Assembly: GCF_014066305.1 (NCBI RefSeq)
Contig: NW_023501049.1
Location: forward strand, 581,001 to 645,000
DNA length: 64,000 nucleotides
DNA from: Letharia columbiana
Taxonomy: Eukaryota; Ascomycota; Lecanoromycetes; Lecanorales; Parmeliaceae
Direction of reading: 5' to 3'
Positions 1-11,736 of this stretch are shown here, piece by piece (within the stretch, counting starts at the first letter, position 1; the number at the start of each line of letters is the position of its first letter). The notes beneath the pieces are model-generated. The model was not told the DNA's origin and did no database searches. It saw only the letters and a program-made list of their open reading frames with translations. A program made the translations under genes and the position numbers.

Positions 1-2116
1 AAAGAAGGTTTCCAATGTTCGCTGGGAATAGTGTCAGCCGCATTGGCAGTCCAGCTATGAGTACGAGAGGCCCACCAAGTCGAGTGGGCTCGCCCAACGG
101 TGTGAGACCGAATTATGGTCAAAGAAATGCATCATTGGGAAGTCAGGTCATGGCCGGTTTGGGCATACCCGGTGCGGAAGGGTCCAGTGACAATCAGGGG
201 AGGCCAATGGCGAAGACATCTCAAAGTAATACTATAATACCGAATAAGAGCACGATGGTGGAGGACGACGATGAGGAAGGGAGTGATATCTATGGAAGCC
301 GGAGAGATACCACATTCACATCTCGGAGCATGGGTGGATCGGACAAGGACCGTAAAGCCATTGCGGAGTTTGAGACCCAGGTCGAGGAGCTACAGGTGAA
401 AGTCAAAGGGTTAGAGGAACACGTGCGCGAAAAAGACTCGGAAATGGACAAGATGCATGAGTCTCGAAGCGAGGAGCAAAGCGTAAGTCTCGAAGATCCA
501 TCTCCGAAGTTGAGCGCCTAACACTTTCAATCAGGCCAATGATACAGAAAGAGAGAAATGGGTGACCTTGCAATCCGACCTTGAGGACAAGCTGACTGAA
601 GCTCGCAATCTCAACAATAACTTACAGTCAGAGCTTGATAAAGTCAGAAATAAACAAGCCAACACTGAGCGCGAGTTACGATCCCAGGTGGACACTCTGA
701 CAACACAAGCCAGCGTGGGTAAGAGCGAATGGAAGGCTCGTTACGACAATCTTGACAGAGTCCACCAAGAATCGCGGTCAGCACTTTTGCGGCAAGACAA
801 GGTCACGACCGAAGTGAAGCAAGAGGCAGCTAGTTTCCTCAATCAAATGAGAGCACTCTCTGAGCGAAGTAATGAATCCCAGGAACGAGAAGAGAATCTG
901 GTTCGTCAGGTTCACAAGCTTGAAAAAGAGGTTCAGGAATGGAAAAGTCGATATACTCGGAAGAGAACGCAAGCACGGACCTTACGCGCTTCCGCGATGA
1001 ATATATCGTTACAGCAGTCAGACGCTGGTCAAGTAGCTAAGGACAGAGACTTTACAGCGCAAGATGGGCTTGTCAAAGACATACATGTTACCAGGTTCCA
1101 GATCGCTGTTGACGAACTGTTGCAAAGCGCGAGAGAAGATGAGCCGAATGCTGTTATAACCCGTGTCAAACCTGTGGTCGTTGCGGTTAGGGATATCACA
1201 ATAAACTTGGGTGATACACAATCTAGCCAAGACGGAGCGATGCAGCAAAGACACAAACTCAGGGTCAAAGTGTCCGCCACAGCTAACAACCTCGTTACAG
1301 CCTCTAAGAATTTTGCAACCTCGAAAGGCCTCTCACCAGTGTCTCTCCTTGACGCAGCGGCCTCTCACCTCGCGTCCTCCATAGTCGAGCTCATCCGCCT
1401 TGTCAAAATACGGCCTACCCCTACGCAAGAGCTGGAAGAACAGGAAGAAAACGATGTCATCGCCGACTCTCCAGCGGACTACTATGGCATGTCCCGGGTA
1501 AGAGAGAGCACTGGTGCAGACTCGGTCTACAGCACCGTAACCGACCCTCGACGCTCAGTCCAGCCTGCGTTTCAAGGTAAATCGGCAAAATTCGCCCAAA
1601 ATGGCTTCCCCAATGGCGGGCAATATGGTACTAGCTCCAAGCCTACGCACGGCATCTACAAGTCTCCGGACAACAAAATGGAAGAGCTCAGGGTAAGTTT
1701 TCCTTTTTCTTCCCCCCGCCGCCCTTTGAAGTATGGCTAACAATTCCAATCAGATTTTCCTTGAATCCCGCACTGATCACCTTATTCCCTCGATCCAAGC
1801 GCTCGTCTCCTCTATCCGGACGTCTGCTGAGGCTCCAGACATTCTCGACCATCTCGCAGCGATTGTATCCACTACCTCTCAAATCATTGCCAAAACGCAC
1901 GACGCCTCGCCCAGCGAGCAGTCGGTGCAAAAACTCGTGCTCAGCTTATCAGAATGTGTTGACAGACTCGAGGATAAGGGCAGGGAAGGTGAGGGCATTG
2001 ATGACGATAGGGATTGGGGCATCTTTGTGAAAGGTCTGCCGCCGCTGGCGTTCGAGATTGCAAGGAGTGCGAAAGAGTTACGAACGTGGGTTGAAGGGAA
2101 AGGAGACAAGGAGTGA
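1..2116 (+). CDS. spa2: Spa2-like cell polarity scaffold, 3' part (gene starts before the window)
   Basis: Scaffold of the polarisome, which organises actin-driven tip growth at hyphal apices and septa. Three exons are visible: 1-482, 535-1692 and 1754-2116. The two introns (52 and 61 bp) have GTAAGT donors and CAG acceptors. The frame is open back to base 3 with no stop before the first ATG at 15, so the N-terminus lies outside the window. About 666 residues are seen: a Ser/Gly/Pro-rich linker with repeated RxGSP motifs, an acidic patch, a long coiled coil rich in Glu, Lys and Gln (about residues 115-305), then a conserved helical C-terminal region, interrupted by a low-complexity linker near the second intron. 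This order is that of fungal Spa2/SpaA proteins. The N-terminal Spa2 homology repeats, which would confirm the call, are not in view. Confidence 0.82.
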
Positions 2117-2837
2117 GGAGGATCGGGCTGATCCAATGTACAGTATTTAATCACTGGTGTGCTGATGGGTTTGGATCTGCATGACACGGCGTCTTGGGAT
2201 GGAAAGGCCTGAACATGCCTGACACCAAGTCTGATGTGGCATATATTTTGGTTCTTACGGTTTATACAGGATTTAATCGAACACCAATCCTTCTGTCCGT
2301 GGAGGATACGCTTCATTCGTTGCCAAGGCTTGCCAAATATTCAATCCCAAGTAATCGATTGCGCATACCTATGATTCGTCAAGTGAATAAAGAAATAAAG
2401 AAGGACCAGCCATCATACTCAAGAAACGTGTCCTTGAGAGCAGGATTTCGACGCATTGTTGCCGTCTGAATCAATAGCGCTCCCTCGAATTAAATATTCC
2501 AAACTGAGTAGCCCTTTACATTCATTACCGAGTCAGACATCGAAGACACGCTATGTTCAAACCTCGGGCCACCTACCGTCGACACAGCTTCCATCCAGCT
2601 CGACAGAAAAATCACACCCCGTACCGTCGCAGCTAGCATTGCGAGTAGCTCACTGCTCACTTCAACCAGACACGACATGAGTGTGACGGTAACATCCAAC
2701 TTTGACACTATAAAAGCCCCAGCCAACGTGTCCTTTCCCTTTTCCTCTTTTCCATCTGAGATCCGCCATACCTCCGTACGGTCTACGTACATCTCTTACT
2801 GACCCCAGGCGCCAACAAGACTATCACGTCCGACCTA
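2117..2837. promoter_or_regulatory. Intergenic region with a TATA box before a decayed gene
   Basis: There is no convincing gene here. The 3' flank of spa2 occupies the left part. A TATAAAA box lies at 2709-2715, followed by a pyrimidine-rich stretch and an ATG at 2838, an arrangement that suggests the promoter of the decayed gene downstream. Open frames in this stretch are short and of no recognisable type. Confidence 0.4.
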
Positions 2838-4111
2838 ATGCGCAGCCACCGTGATGAGTATGCCCTTTCAGAGTGGCTCTACGTGGTCGGATCTGACGAT
2901 GGTCCTCCTCGTCAGGATCCCAATGATGCCAGTGTCCACAGGGTCAATATGGGTAGTGGCCTTCCCTTTTTGCAAAAGTGCCAGCAAATGCATAGGGAAA
3001 CGACAGCGGTGTTGTATGGCAATCGCGTGTTCCGATTTGACGACACGCAATATCGCTAGGGACGTCGTGATGTGGTTTTTCCAAAGCGTACTGGTACTGT
3101 ATGGAAGAGAATTCCAGGGGACCTTCTTGGGGCCACTACCTTCATTTTCCATACTGCGACTACGTGCCTATGCATCTCCGGCTTGATCGCATTGAGGAAA
3201 AGAATCGATTCGAGATCAGGCATCTCTAGCTCACTTTCTCTCGCAAACGATTCATCGAGTATTTGAGTAATAATGTTGGCGAGATATACCGGAGCCAGAG
3301 TCTGGCTGTCTTGTAGGCAATGCTCTGGAGACTCTGTTGGAGAGATAAGACCTCCGAACCGTGATATCACGCCCACAGAAACACAAGCAATCCGTGGGCT
3401 GGAAGCAATGGAGGAGAAGACGAAACATAAAGCGAAACTTTCTAGTGCCGAGACTTGCTTGAAATCGATATGAGGAGACGATTGTCCATGATTCAAGGCA
3501 CTCAGGAGCTGAAGTATACGATCCTCTCAAGAGAACTTGAGCTCGACGGGGCAATGGAGTCTCCAAACACGACAGGGAACAGGTGCGCGCTGAGCTCAAC
3601 GAAGTCAGAAGATATGCAGTCCGGTTATCTGACACGTACCCAGTTTATTACCTCTGACTCTAGGTCGAAAGCTGCGACTGACGAGGTAGACACAACACTG
3701 TACGGTGCGAGTCAATTGACTGGTGATCTCTGTACGCTCGGACTGCTTTAAAGCAGCTGGGGTCATTCGCCGACGTCCGGCCATCTAGCAAAGTCGAAAA
3801 GACGTATTTGTCCATGGCACGAACTCTGAACAGGTCTATCACATTGGACCCGCAAAGCCCGCGGCTTTAAGTGCTCCTCGAGAGCCATTGGCTAGATCGA
3901 CAAAGCAGTGCAAGGGACTGGTGGAAGGTTGGGGGTTGCATGGATGCTCGCTTTGCTTGATGACCGCTTCCACTATCGAAGTTGCAGAATTGGGAGAAAG
4001 CATTCAGATGGGAGGCAAGATGCAAGAAAGCCGAGCAGAAGCGCTTTTGGAGGGTAGAATTGAGAATCTTAGCGAGCTGCATGTAGACAAAGACAGATGG
4101 AGACTTTCTAC
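2838..4111 (+). pseudogene. Decayed gene resembling fungal F-box/2EXR-type hypothetical proteins
   Basis: The first frame from ATG 2838 has the pattern Leu, Cys, Arg-Glu-Thr, Leu-Tyr-Gly, Phe-Arg-Phe. This is typical of the conserved block of fungal F-box-like/2EXR hypothetical proteins, which have no known reaction. It stops at TAG 3057-3059. Protein-like sequence resumes in a second frame (about 3060-3120), then in a third from 3134, rich in Arg, Glu and aromatic residues. That third frame is broken by TAG at 3227 and 3314 and by later stops. It reopens from about 3445 to 3751, and more protein-like sequence follows at about 3775-4110. Both early TAGs could be CAG codons hit by C-to-T change, as RIP does. 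An intact but multi-intron gene is not excluded, but I could not find splice sites that rescue the frame. Confidence 0.42.
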
Positions 4112-5226
4112 TTCACTTCATGGATTGTTCTATTATTCGTACTTCATCACCATCAAGGATCGTGCACATGAGTCTATGCTCGAATCTTCAGCAAGCAAAC
4201 AATCCAAAGACGAATTTGCGTAGGTATGTTTGTTTCCTCGACAAAATGCTAGAGTAGAAGTCCCCGTAGCTGCTTTCGCCCTCCCCTCGCACCACCACAG
4301 CGATGCTTGGAGAGTTTCTACCGGAGTCTTTTGTAAACCAATGCCGATTCCGTGGTTGTGATTGTCGTCTCTGCTCTGCTCTGCTCTCGTCTTTTGCACG
4401 TTTGGGTGGTGGTGAGGGAAAAGTGAAAGTGCGATGTCGATGGACCTCGGCGTGTTCCAACAAGCTATTCTCGAAGCGAGCTAGAAGGAAGCAAGTCCAC
4501 TTCCTTCCTCTTTTTCCACCAATCATCACAAAGCGACTTATCAAGTTGGTATTGGTCAAGGTAAAATTCGCCTATCTCTCCAGTCTCCAGACACCAGTCA
4601 GCGCCGGCGACGTCCGTTCCATGATTCCATCGTATCTAACTTACCTCGCTTACCGCTATATCAATCAAGCCCTTACTCGACTAAGTACTCATGTATCTCG
4701 CCACTTATGTTAGTATCCCGTCTACCGTAGAGTAACACGACCGGGCGAGGGCCGGGTCTAGATGATACTCTCTCGCCAGCGCCCGGCAAATCAGACTGCC
4801 AGCCATACAGACATCTGATCATCATAGGTCTTAATTTCTTACGCAGCGCTTTCCCGTGTCGAAATCGGATCTACTCATGCCTTGCCACACACATGGTCAA
4901 TCACAAGTGTGGCATCGCTGGGACAGCTTCGATGCTTATCAGCGAGCTTCCCCCCAACGCTGGGCGTATCCTGTGCTTTTAAAATCCGTCGGCCACCTCC
5001 ACTCTCTCCGCGAGTGTGCATGTACAAGTGCTGACCTCTCTTTAAGCCTCTTATTCTCTCATTCTCTCATTCTCCCTTGAGATTCTTACAGAGATCTCTC
5101 CTAATTTCTCTCCTACGCACTGAGCATAATTCTCCTAACCTCATCGCTGTCTATCCCCGCATTTGAGGTCACCCCACCCTCACGCGACCCAGCAGACCTG
5201 CTCATGCTCTGCATCTCCCTGCGATA
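4112..5226. promoter_or_regulatory. Upstream region and pyrimidine-rich leader of the permease gene
   Basis: No supported gene is seen. The last 250 bases before the permease ATG are strongly CT-rich, with repeated TCTCATTCTC units near 5050-5075, a common feature of fungal promoters and 5' leaders. A 136-codon open frame at 4303-4713 has no family character and is not called. Confidence 0.4.
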
Positions 5227-7018
5227 ATGGACGACAAAAACGACTATCACGTGGGCAGCTACTCCCCGAATGGCACAGATGCAGAGAAAGGACCTCCGAT
5301 CTATACTTCCGAGGCTCCTGCCGTACCCACAGAGATCTTCCTCACTGGCGATTCGGCGTACGCCAAGATCCAGCGAGCAGTCTTCCAATTCGGTGTTGAG
5401 CCGCGAGGAATTGAAAGAGTACCGGAAGATGAGAGGACGGATACGAATTTGATGAAGGTTGGGACAATGGTGGGCATTCCCAACAAGTGGGCAATGTGAG
5501 CGCTGGAGGTGCTGATATGGCTTGACAGTGGTTCTCTGCGAATATGGTGGTCTCATCCTTTGCTATTGGCGCATTGGCTATTCCAGTCTTTAGTCTTGGT
5601 TTCGTGGACTCCCTCCTCACCATCTTCTTCATCAATTGTCTCGCCATTACTCCCGTTGCCTTTTTCTCCACATTTGGCCCCCGCTTTGGTCTGCGCCAGA
5701 TGGTGCTCTCTCGCTACTTCTTCGGTTTTCACGGCGTCAAAGTTAGTAAGTGGCTACGTGCTTCCCCTAGCAATGAAGCATTTTCTCTATCCCCGAATCC
5801 CTTTTCCTCTCCACAGGAGCCCAATAACTAACGCCGCTCCACAGTTGCATGCTTCAACGTCCTCGCCTGTGTGGGCTGGTCCGCCGTGAATGTCATAGTC
5901 GGCGCCCAGTTAATCAACGCCGTCAACACCAACGTCCCTGGCTACGCTGGCATCATCATAATCGCGGCGGCGACGTGGATTGTCACCGTCTTCGGCTACA
6001 AAGTTGTGCATGTCTACGAGTTCTGGTCGTGGATCCCTAGTCTGATCATCTTCCTCATCGTACTCGGCGAGTTCGCGCACAGTGGGAAATTCAGAAATCT
6101 GCCAATGAACAGCGGTAGCACGGAAGCGGGTTCGGTTCTATCATTTGCGGCATCTGTATTCGGCTTCGGAACCGGCTGGACGAGTTATGCAGCCGATTAC
6201 ACCGTGTATCAACCCGTATCAGTCTCACGAGTCAAAACTTTCGCCTGGACATGGGGCGGTCTCATCTTGCCCCTCTGTTTCACCGAAATGCTTGGTCTAG
6301 CTGTTGCAACAGCGACCCTCGACCCAGTCGACACCAGCTACGCAGACGGCTACAATCAATCCGGCATCGGCGGACTCCTGGCAGCCGTGCTTTTCCCACC
6401 CCTTGGCCGCTTCGGCCAATTTTGTCTTGTCATCTTAGCTCTCAGCATTATCGCGAACAATTGCCCCAATATCTACAGCGTGACCTTCAGTCTGCAACTG
6501 CTGGGTCGCTGGACGCAGGCCGTACCGCGTTTTATCTGGACATTCGTCGGCACCCTCGTATACTGCGCTATCGCTATCCCAGGCTACAGCCACTTCGCGC
6601 AGGTTCTTGAGGACTTCATGCTGTTGATCGTAAGCCCTCCACCTCCATCCATCACCCCACGCCTCTTTCTCCGTTGCAAATAGACATCTAACACATCACG
6701 CAACAGGGCTACTGGCTGGCAATCTACGAAGGCATCTCCCTAACCGAGCACTTCATCTTCAAGCAGCGCAAATACGATATCACCATATGGAACAATCCGG
6801 GCCTGCTCCCGCCCGGTATCGCCGCGGTGTTCGCTTTCTGCTTCGGAATCTTCGGCGCCGTGATGGGTATGTCGCAGGCGTGGTTCATCGGTCCCATAGG
6901 CAAGAGGATCGGGGACCCGAAGTATGGGGGTGATGTGGGCTTCGAGCTGGCCTTTGCGTTTAGCGCCGTCAGTTTTGCGGTGTTTAGGAGTTTGGAAAAG
7001 AAGCAGTTCGGGCGGTAG
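5227..7018 (+). CDS. fcyB: Purine-cytosine permease (NCS1 family, Fcy2/FcyB type)
   Basis: Plasma-membrane proton symporter for purines and cytosine in the NCS1 family. Four exons: 5227-5469, 5529-5745, 5845-6629 and 6707-7018, giving 518 residues, close to the usual length. The first donor is GTGGGC at 5470. A stronger-looking GTGAGC at 5496 would put the family's conserved Trp-Phe-Ser-Ala-Asn-Met segment out of frame, so the upstream donor was preferred. After a hydrophilic N-tail of about 90 residues come about twelve hydrophobic segments. Visible signatures are GPRFGLRQM and SRYFFGFHG after the second segment and FGTGWTSYAADYTVYQP in the middle. The start is the first ATG in a good context after a CT-rich leader. 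The gene converges on the helicase gene. Substrate preference among adenine, guanine, hypoxanthine and cytosine cannot be read from the sequence. Confidence 0.9.
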
Positions 7019-7328
7019 AGTTGAAACGATTAGGATGGGTGGGACGCTCGTGTGGATTGGTAAGATAGGTTGTTTGGCTTGCGACATGTAAGTGTATGGG
7101 GGAATGAGGCATATACCCTCTGTAACTCCAAAAAAAAATTGCAAAAGGAAGATGCACCTTTGCATGTGAAAACTCCGTCTCCGCTCACACCTGCTATGGG
7201 GTATCTACCATCTTTTCCATCCAACGAACGCCTCGCTCACAGACAATAAAAAAACCAAAAGCAAACCAAAGCAAAGCAAAGCAGATCCACACAATCATCC
7301 CTCCAATCCTTTCACCAATCCCACCCCA
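7019..7328. other. Convergent 3' flanks, low-complexity A-rich tracts
   Basis: This 310 bp gap separates two convergent genes. It holds a nine-base A run near 7130 and an AAAGC/AAACC repeat tract near 7250-7280, and no gene. These tracts may belong to the two 3' UTRs. Confidence 0.6.
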
Positions 7329-10300
7329 TCAACCTTCTTCCCCTCCCCAACACCCAGCACCAGCACCAGCACCAGCGCCATCCAATCCCAACCCCCTCCT
7401 CCTCCCCCGATAAAACTTATCCAAACACTCCCTCCTCTGCGCCTGCGTCCACCCCTCCACCACCAACGCAAACTCCACCGCGTCGGCAAACCCAAACGTC
7501 GTCGCCATGGTGCACAGCTGCCTCTTCATGACCTCCCGCGGCGGATGGTACCGCCACTCGACCTCCCCGTCCGCAGGCCCGGAAGCGTCGACGTCGTCGT
7601 CGTCGTCGCCGTCGGTGGCCGGGTGGTGTCGGCGACGTTTGGCGCGCCGTTGGGATTGCGAGCTGGCGAAGATTTTCCGATCGCCCATGTCGACGTCGTT
7701 GCCGGCCTCCTGGGCGCGGCGGGACAGGGAGGCTTCGACTTTGGAGGAGCCGACGACTTCGGAGTTCTCGTGGCTGTATTCGACGCCGGCGTTGGCGAGG
7801 ATGGCTTGGACGGGGTCGCTCTTCTTGGCCCCGCCGGGGACCTTCCTCCGTTTCGCCTTGCCGGCCGCTTCTTCCGCCTCGTCGACAACGAGGGCCGCGA
7901 GTTGGGACATGGCTTTGTTCTCATTGTCCGGTTCGTCTTTATCGGTGGGTAAGAGAGGGTCGTCGCCCGCTTCTTTATCGTTTGGGTTATCGAGATCAAC
8001 GCTGATGATCGTAACGCCGGCTTTTGATTCCGCTACGTTGGTCTTGTTGATGACGTCTCTCAGAACGAGGTTTTCGTTGTTGAAGGAGAAGAGGTTTGCA
8101 AGCCCGAAGATTTCGCCTTTTTGGTCTTTGTTTTCCTGCACGCCTTTGAAGTAGCGGCGCTCGGTGCTGGCGGTGTAGCCGATGTTTGCTTGTTGCTGTT
8201 TATAGATCTGTCTAGCGTAGACGATTTCTTCAATCGTGCCGGCGCTGACGAGACGGAAGACTTCGACGTCGCGGACTTGGCCGATGCGGTAGGCACGGTC
8301 TTGGGCTTGAAGATCGTATGCGGGGTTCCAGTTTGGGTCTACGACCACGACTTTGTTTGCGGAGGTGATGTTGAGGCCGACGCCGCCTGCTTTCGTGGAG
8401 ATGAGGAATGCGAATTGGCCGGGATCACTGTTGAAGTCGTCGACGGTCTTTGCGCGATCTTCGTATTTCATGGCGCCGTCGAGGTAGGAGACGTTATAAG
8501 TGGTGTGTTGGAAGAGCATTCGCAGCATCTTCAGCAGACGCACGCTGTGGCTGAAGACCAGTACTTTGTCGCCGTTGCCGTGCCAGAAGCGCAGAAGTTT
8601 TTTGAGGATTTTCCATTTACCGCAGAATTCGGGATTGGAGTAGTTGAGGATGGAATCGGGGTTGCGGTAGAGCTTGCGCCACTGGTCGGGGACGGCGACC
8701 TGGAGCATTTCCAGATCTTTGTCTCGTTTTTCTTTTGGATCGTCGGACTGCGGGATGAGAATTGCGAGGTGGTTAGAAAGCTTTTGGAGATGGGCGATGG
8801 CTGGGAAAACGTAGGATTGCCATTTTCCACCGTCAGGGAGGAATTGCTGGCAGCACCAGCCTTGTTTCTTGCCGGAGCCGCAGTTGCAGTCGAGAGTGGA
8901 TTCCTTGACATAGCGGACGACGTCGCTGTCGATGCACCTTTCGTAGGCGTCGGCCTGGGTTTCTGTGAGGGGACAGAAAACGACTCGATCGCTTTTCTTG
9001 GGGAGTTGGTCTGCTATCAATGTCTTCATTCGACGTAAGAAGAATTGAGGCAGCAGATTTTCAACTAGAGCTTTGGCAGTTTTGCGAGCTTTGCTCAGCT
9101 GATGGACTGTTGCGTCATGGGACTGACCCATCTTGAGTGGTATACTGATGCTCTGCTTCCACGTTGATATCGGTCCGAATTTGCCTGGATTCGTCCAGTT
9201 TAGCAGCGTCCACAACTCATCGTACGAGTTCTGAATAGCAGTTCCTGTAAGCCCGATCCTGCACAAAGCATTGATCTCATTCATAGACTGCGTAGTCTCC
9301 GAACTCCTTCCCTTGAGCTGATGGCACTCATCCGCAATAACGACATCCCACTCGACCATATTGATCGCGCTCTTGTTCATCCTGTAGGTCGTATAAGTCG
9401 TAATCATGATCTCCAGCCTCCCCTTCGCCGCAGCCTCCAGGGCCGCCTCTTTCGTATCTCCATGGTAGACATCCACATGCCACCAACCCCACCTCTTCAA
9501 CTCGTCCTTCCAGTTCTCAATCAACGTTCCCGGACACACCACTAGAGCTTTCGGATACCACGGCGCGTCCGCCCTCCTCATCTTCCGCATGCGCTTCGCA
9601 TCCCTCTCATCCGCCGTCTTCCCAAACGCAGCGGTCAGAAACGCAATCACTTGCACCGTCTTCCCAAGACCCATATCATCTCCCAGTATCCCACCCGTCT
9701 GATACACAAACAGCGCATGCAAGAACGCTGTCCCCTCCACCTGGTAATCTCGTAGCCACTGTGCGATAGGCGCCGGTATCAGGCCCAACGACTTCGGCAG
9801 CTGCTTGTCCTTGTACGGAGCCGCTGGCGTCCCTCGAGGGAAGTCAGGCCTCTCAGCCAATTCTTCCAGCCTCTCGTCGTCTGAGAAGTCAACGTCATCG
9901 TACTTCGGGGGTAATTTCAACCCTGCTGCTTGCAGTTTCTCAGTTCTCCTATCGAACCTAGCTCTCCTAGTTTGCAGGTAGTCTGGCAAGGTGTATTCCA
10001 TCAACTGATCATCGTCGGTTTCGTCACCCCACTGCTTCTCCTTCCCATTGACTTTGCCATCCTTGGTGATCCTCCTCTGTTTCTTGCCGACCAGGTCTTT
10101 CTCTTTCTCGACAGCTTTGGCCCTTCGAGTACTAGCAGCTGCTGCCTTGCGCTTGACCGATTTGCGGGCCTTGAATGTCTTGTACGCGTCCGAGTCGTCG
10201 TCTTCGGACCAGTCAACCTTCTCACCATCATGGAGCGCATCTCGCATGCGCGTGGGAGCGGCGTGATCATGGATTCCGGCCGCTGAGGATTCGTCTGAGG

Positions 10301-10481
10301 TCTGGGTGCCTACAACTCCTGGGGCCAGAGGGTGTCATTTCACAGCTGAAGAATATGGGTGGGGGGATAGAGGCGCACTTTTGATGAAGTCTTCATGACC
10401 AAGATCTTTTCGCACGGACTGTGTGATGTCAAGGTCGTCATCGCTGTCGGTTGCGGCTCTCATATCATCCACGTCGTCCAT
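7329..10481 (-). CDS. SNF2-family helicase/translocase, ERCC6L2-like
   Basis: Swi2/Snf2 ATPase that moves on double-stranded DNA; ERCC6L2-type members act in nuclear DNA repair and break processing. Two exons on the minus strand: 10481-10379, then 10309-7329. The 69 bp intron has a GTGCGC donor and a TTGTAG acceptor. The start at 10481 is inferred: a downstream ATG at 10247 also opens the frame, but the spliced upstream exon adds an acidic Asp-rich N-terminus and keeps the frame. The product is 1027 residues. Helicase motifs in order: DMGLGKT (about 246-252), DECH (361-364), GLTGTAIQN, VLVFSHS, STKAGGVGLN and DRAYRIGQ. A Cys cluster (CNCGSGKKQGWCC) sits between the lobes. A block reading KGEIFGLANLF follows the helicase core and resembles the ERCC6L2 signature after motif VI. 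Rad26/CSB or another SNF2 clade is the alternative. Confidence 0.82.
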
Positions 10482-10675
10482 AGCTGGTGGTGTAGATTGT
10501 GTAGAGCGACGCGGGGTGAGGTTCGCGTCACAAAACTCCGCAACAGCTCCGCAAGTTCAACACTTTAGGGCGCCAATGATTTTTCGTAGTTGAATCCCAC
10601 TCTTTCCTCAGCTTCACGACCACCTTCTCTCCACGGATATCGTCCCCCGTCTCCTCCTACGCACACTTTTCCGCA
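10482..10675. promoter_or_regulatory. Divergent promoter between the helicase and RRP41 genes
   Basis: The two start codons are 194 bp apart and point away from each other, so both promoters and both 5' UTRs must lie in this stretch. No clear TATA box is seen, as is common for fungal housekeeping genes. Confidence 0.65.
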
Positions 10676-11535
10676 ATGCCCCTCGACACCTCAACCTACC
10701 ACCTCGCGCTCCTCCGGCTCGATGGCCGGCGCTGGAACGAACTGCGCAGGCTGCACGCCCAGATCTCGACCCAAGCCTCCGCCGACGGCAGCTCCTATCT
10801 GGAAATGGGCAACACGAAAGTCATATGCACGATAGCCGGCCCTGCAGAAGTACGCGGAGCAGCAAGGCGAGAGGGTGCGGAGAGAGACAATGCGGTGGTC
10901 ACGGTGGAGATTGGCATAGCGGGGTTTAGTGGGGTCGATAGGAGGGGAGGAGGAGGAGGAGGAGGAAAGGGGAGGGGCGATAAGTGTGTTCGTCCGTGTT
11001 GACCTGGCCATAGGGGCAAGGGAGGGAGTAGGAGACCGAGGTGAGGGCTGACTGTGACAGGCGAACGACGGAGATGCAGAATACAATTGCTTCAGCGTTC
11101 CAGAGCACTCTCTTCACACATCTATATCCTCACTCCACCATAACAATCAGTCTCCACATCCTTTCGCAAGACGGCTCCCTCCTCGCTGCCTGTCTCAACG
11201 CTGCAACTCTCGCCCTAATCGACGCAGGGGTTCCAATGAGTGATTACATCGTTGCCTGCACGTCTGGCCTCACACCCCCCAAATCAGGAACTGAGAGCGC
11301 GGACCCGCTGCTGGATCTAAATGGCATGGAAGAGCAAGAGTTACCGTGGCTGACGGTGGGGACGTTAGGAGCTGGCGAGAGGGTTAGCGTACTAGTGTTG
11401 GAGAGTAGAGTGCAGGTGGGACGGTTGGAGGGGATGCTAGCGGTTGGGGTGGATGGGTGTAAGCAAGTTAGGGAAATCTTGGATGGGGTGGTCAGGAGGC
11501 AGGGAAAGAGGGTTTTAGAAAGTGTGATTAGCTGA
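10676..11535 (+). CDS. RRP41: Exosome complex core subunit Rrp41 (Ski6), RNase PH-like
   Basis: Ring subunit of the RNA exosome, which trims and degrades RNA 3' ends in nucleus and cytoplasm. Eukaryotic RNase PH-like subunits are structural and lack phosphorolytic activity. Two exons: 10676-10983 and 11061-11535. The 77 bp intron has a GTGTGT donor and a GACAG acceptor, and the junction codon restores the frame. The product is 260 residues, near the family size. The N-terminus has the RLDGRRWNELR block (family form R-x-DGRR-x-NE-x-R), then Gly-Asn-Thr-Lys-Val before a strand and GPAEVRG. A Gly/Arg-rich insertion (about residues 84-100) sits where the family has a short loop. After the intron comes the helical block TTEMQNTIASAF, then a hydrophobic strand and a Gly-rich C-terminal segment. 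It shares its upstream region with the helicase gene. Rrp46 is a less likely alternative. Confidence 0.85.
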
Positions 11536-11736
11536 CACCAAAAGTATAGCAGAAGAACTTGTAAATCAAGGCAAGTGTGCACTGATGCATGAGTGGTGTA
11601 GATGCTTTTATTGCCTGATATTAGAGCTCGCTTTTGTCTGCAGTAATTCCACCTCGGTTCCGAAGCAGATTATGTCGATTCTTTCAAGCCTTGATAACAT
11701 TGCCAAAACCCGCCTCAACTATGCTTTTCCATGTCT

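Noticed and set aside
4303..4713. 136-codon open frame before the permease gene
   Set aside because: No family character, low-complexity Cys/Arg/Ser-rich composition, and a position in a promoter/leader region.
5496..5528. GTGAGC donor for the first permease intron
   Set aside because: It leaves phase 2 and puts the conserved Trp-Phe-Ser-Ala-Asn-Met segment out of frame; the GTGGGC donor at 5470 keeps it.
8121..9038. 305-codon open frame on the + strand
   Set aside because: It lies fully inside the helicase exon on the opposite strand; the helicase motifs on the minus strand are unambiguous, so this is an antisense shadow.
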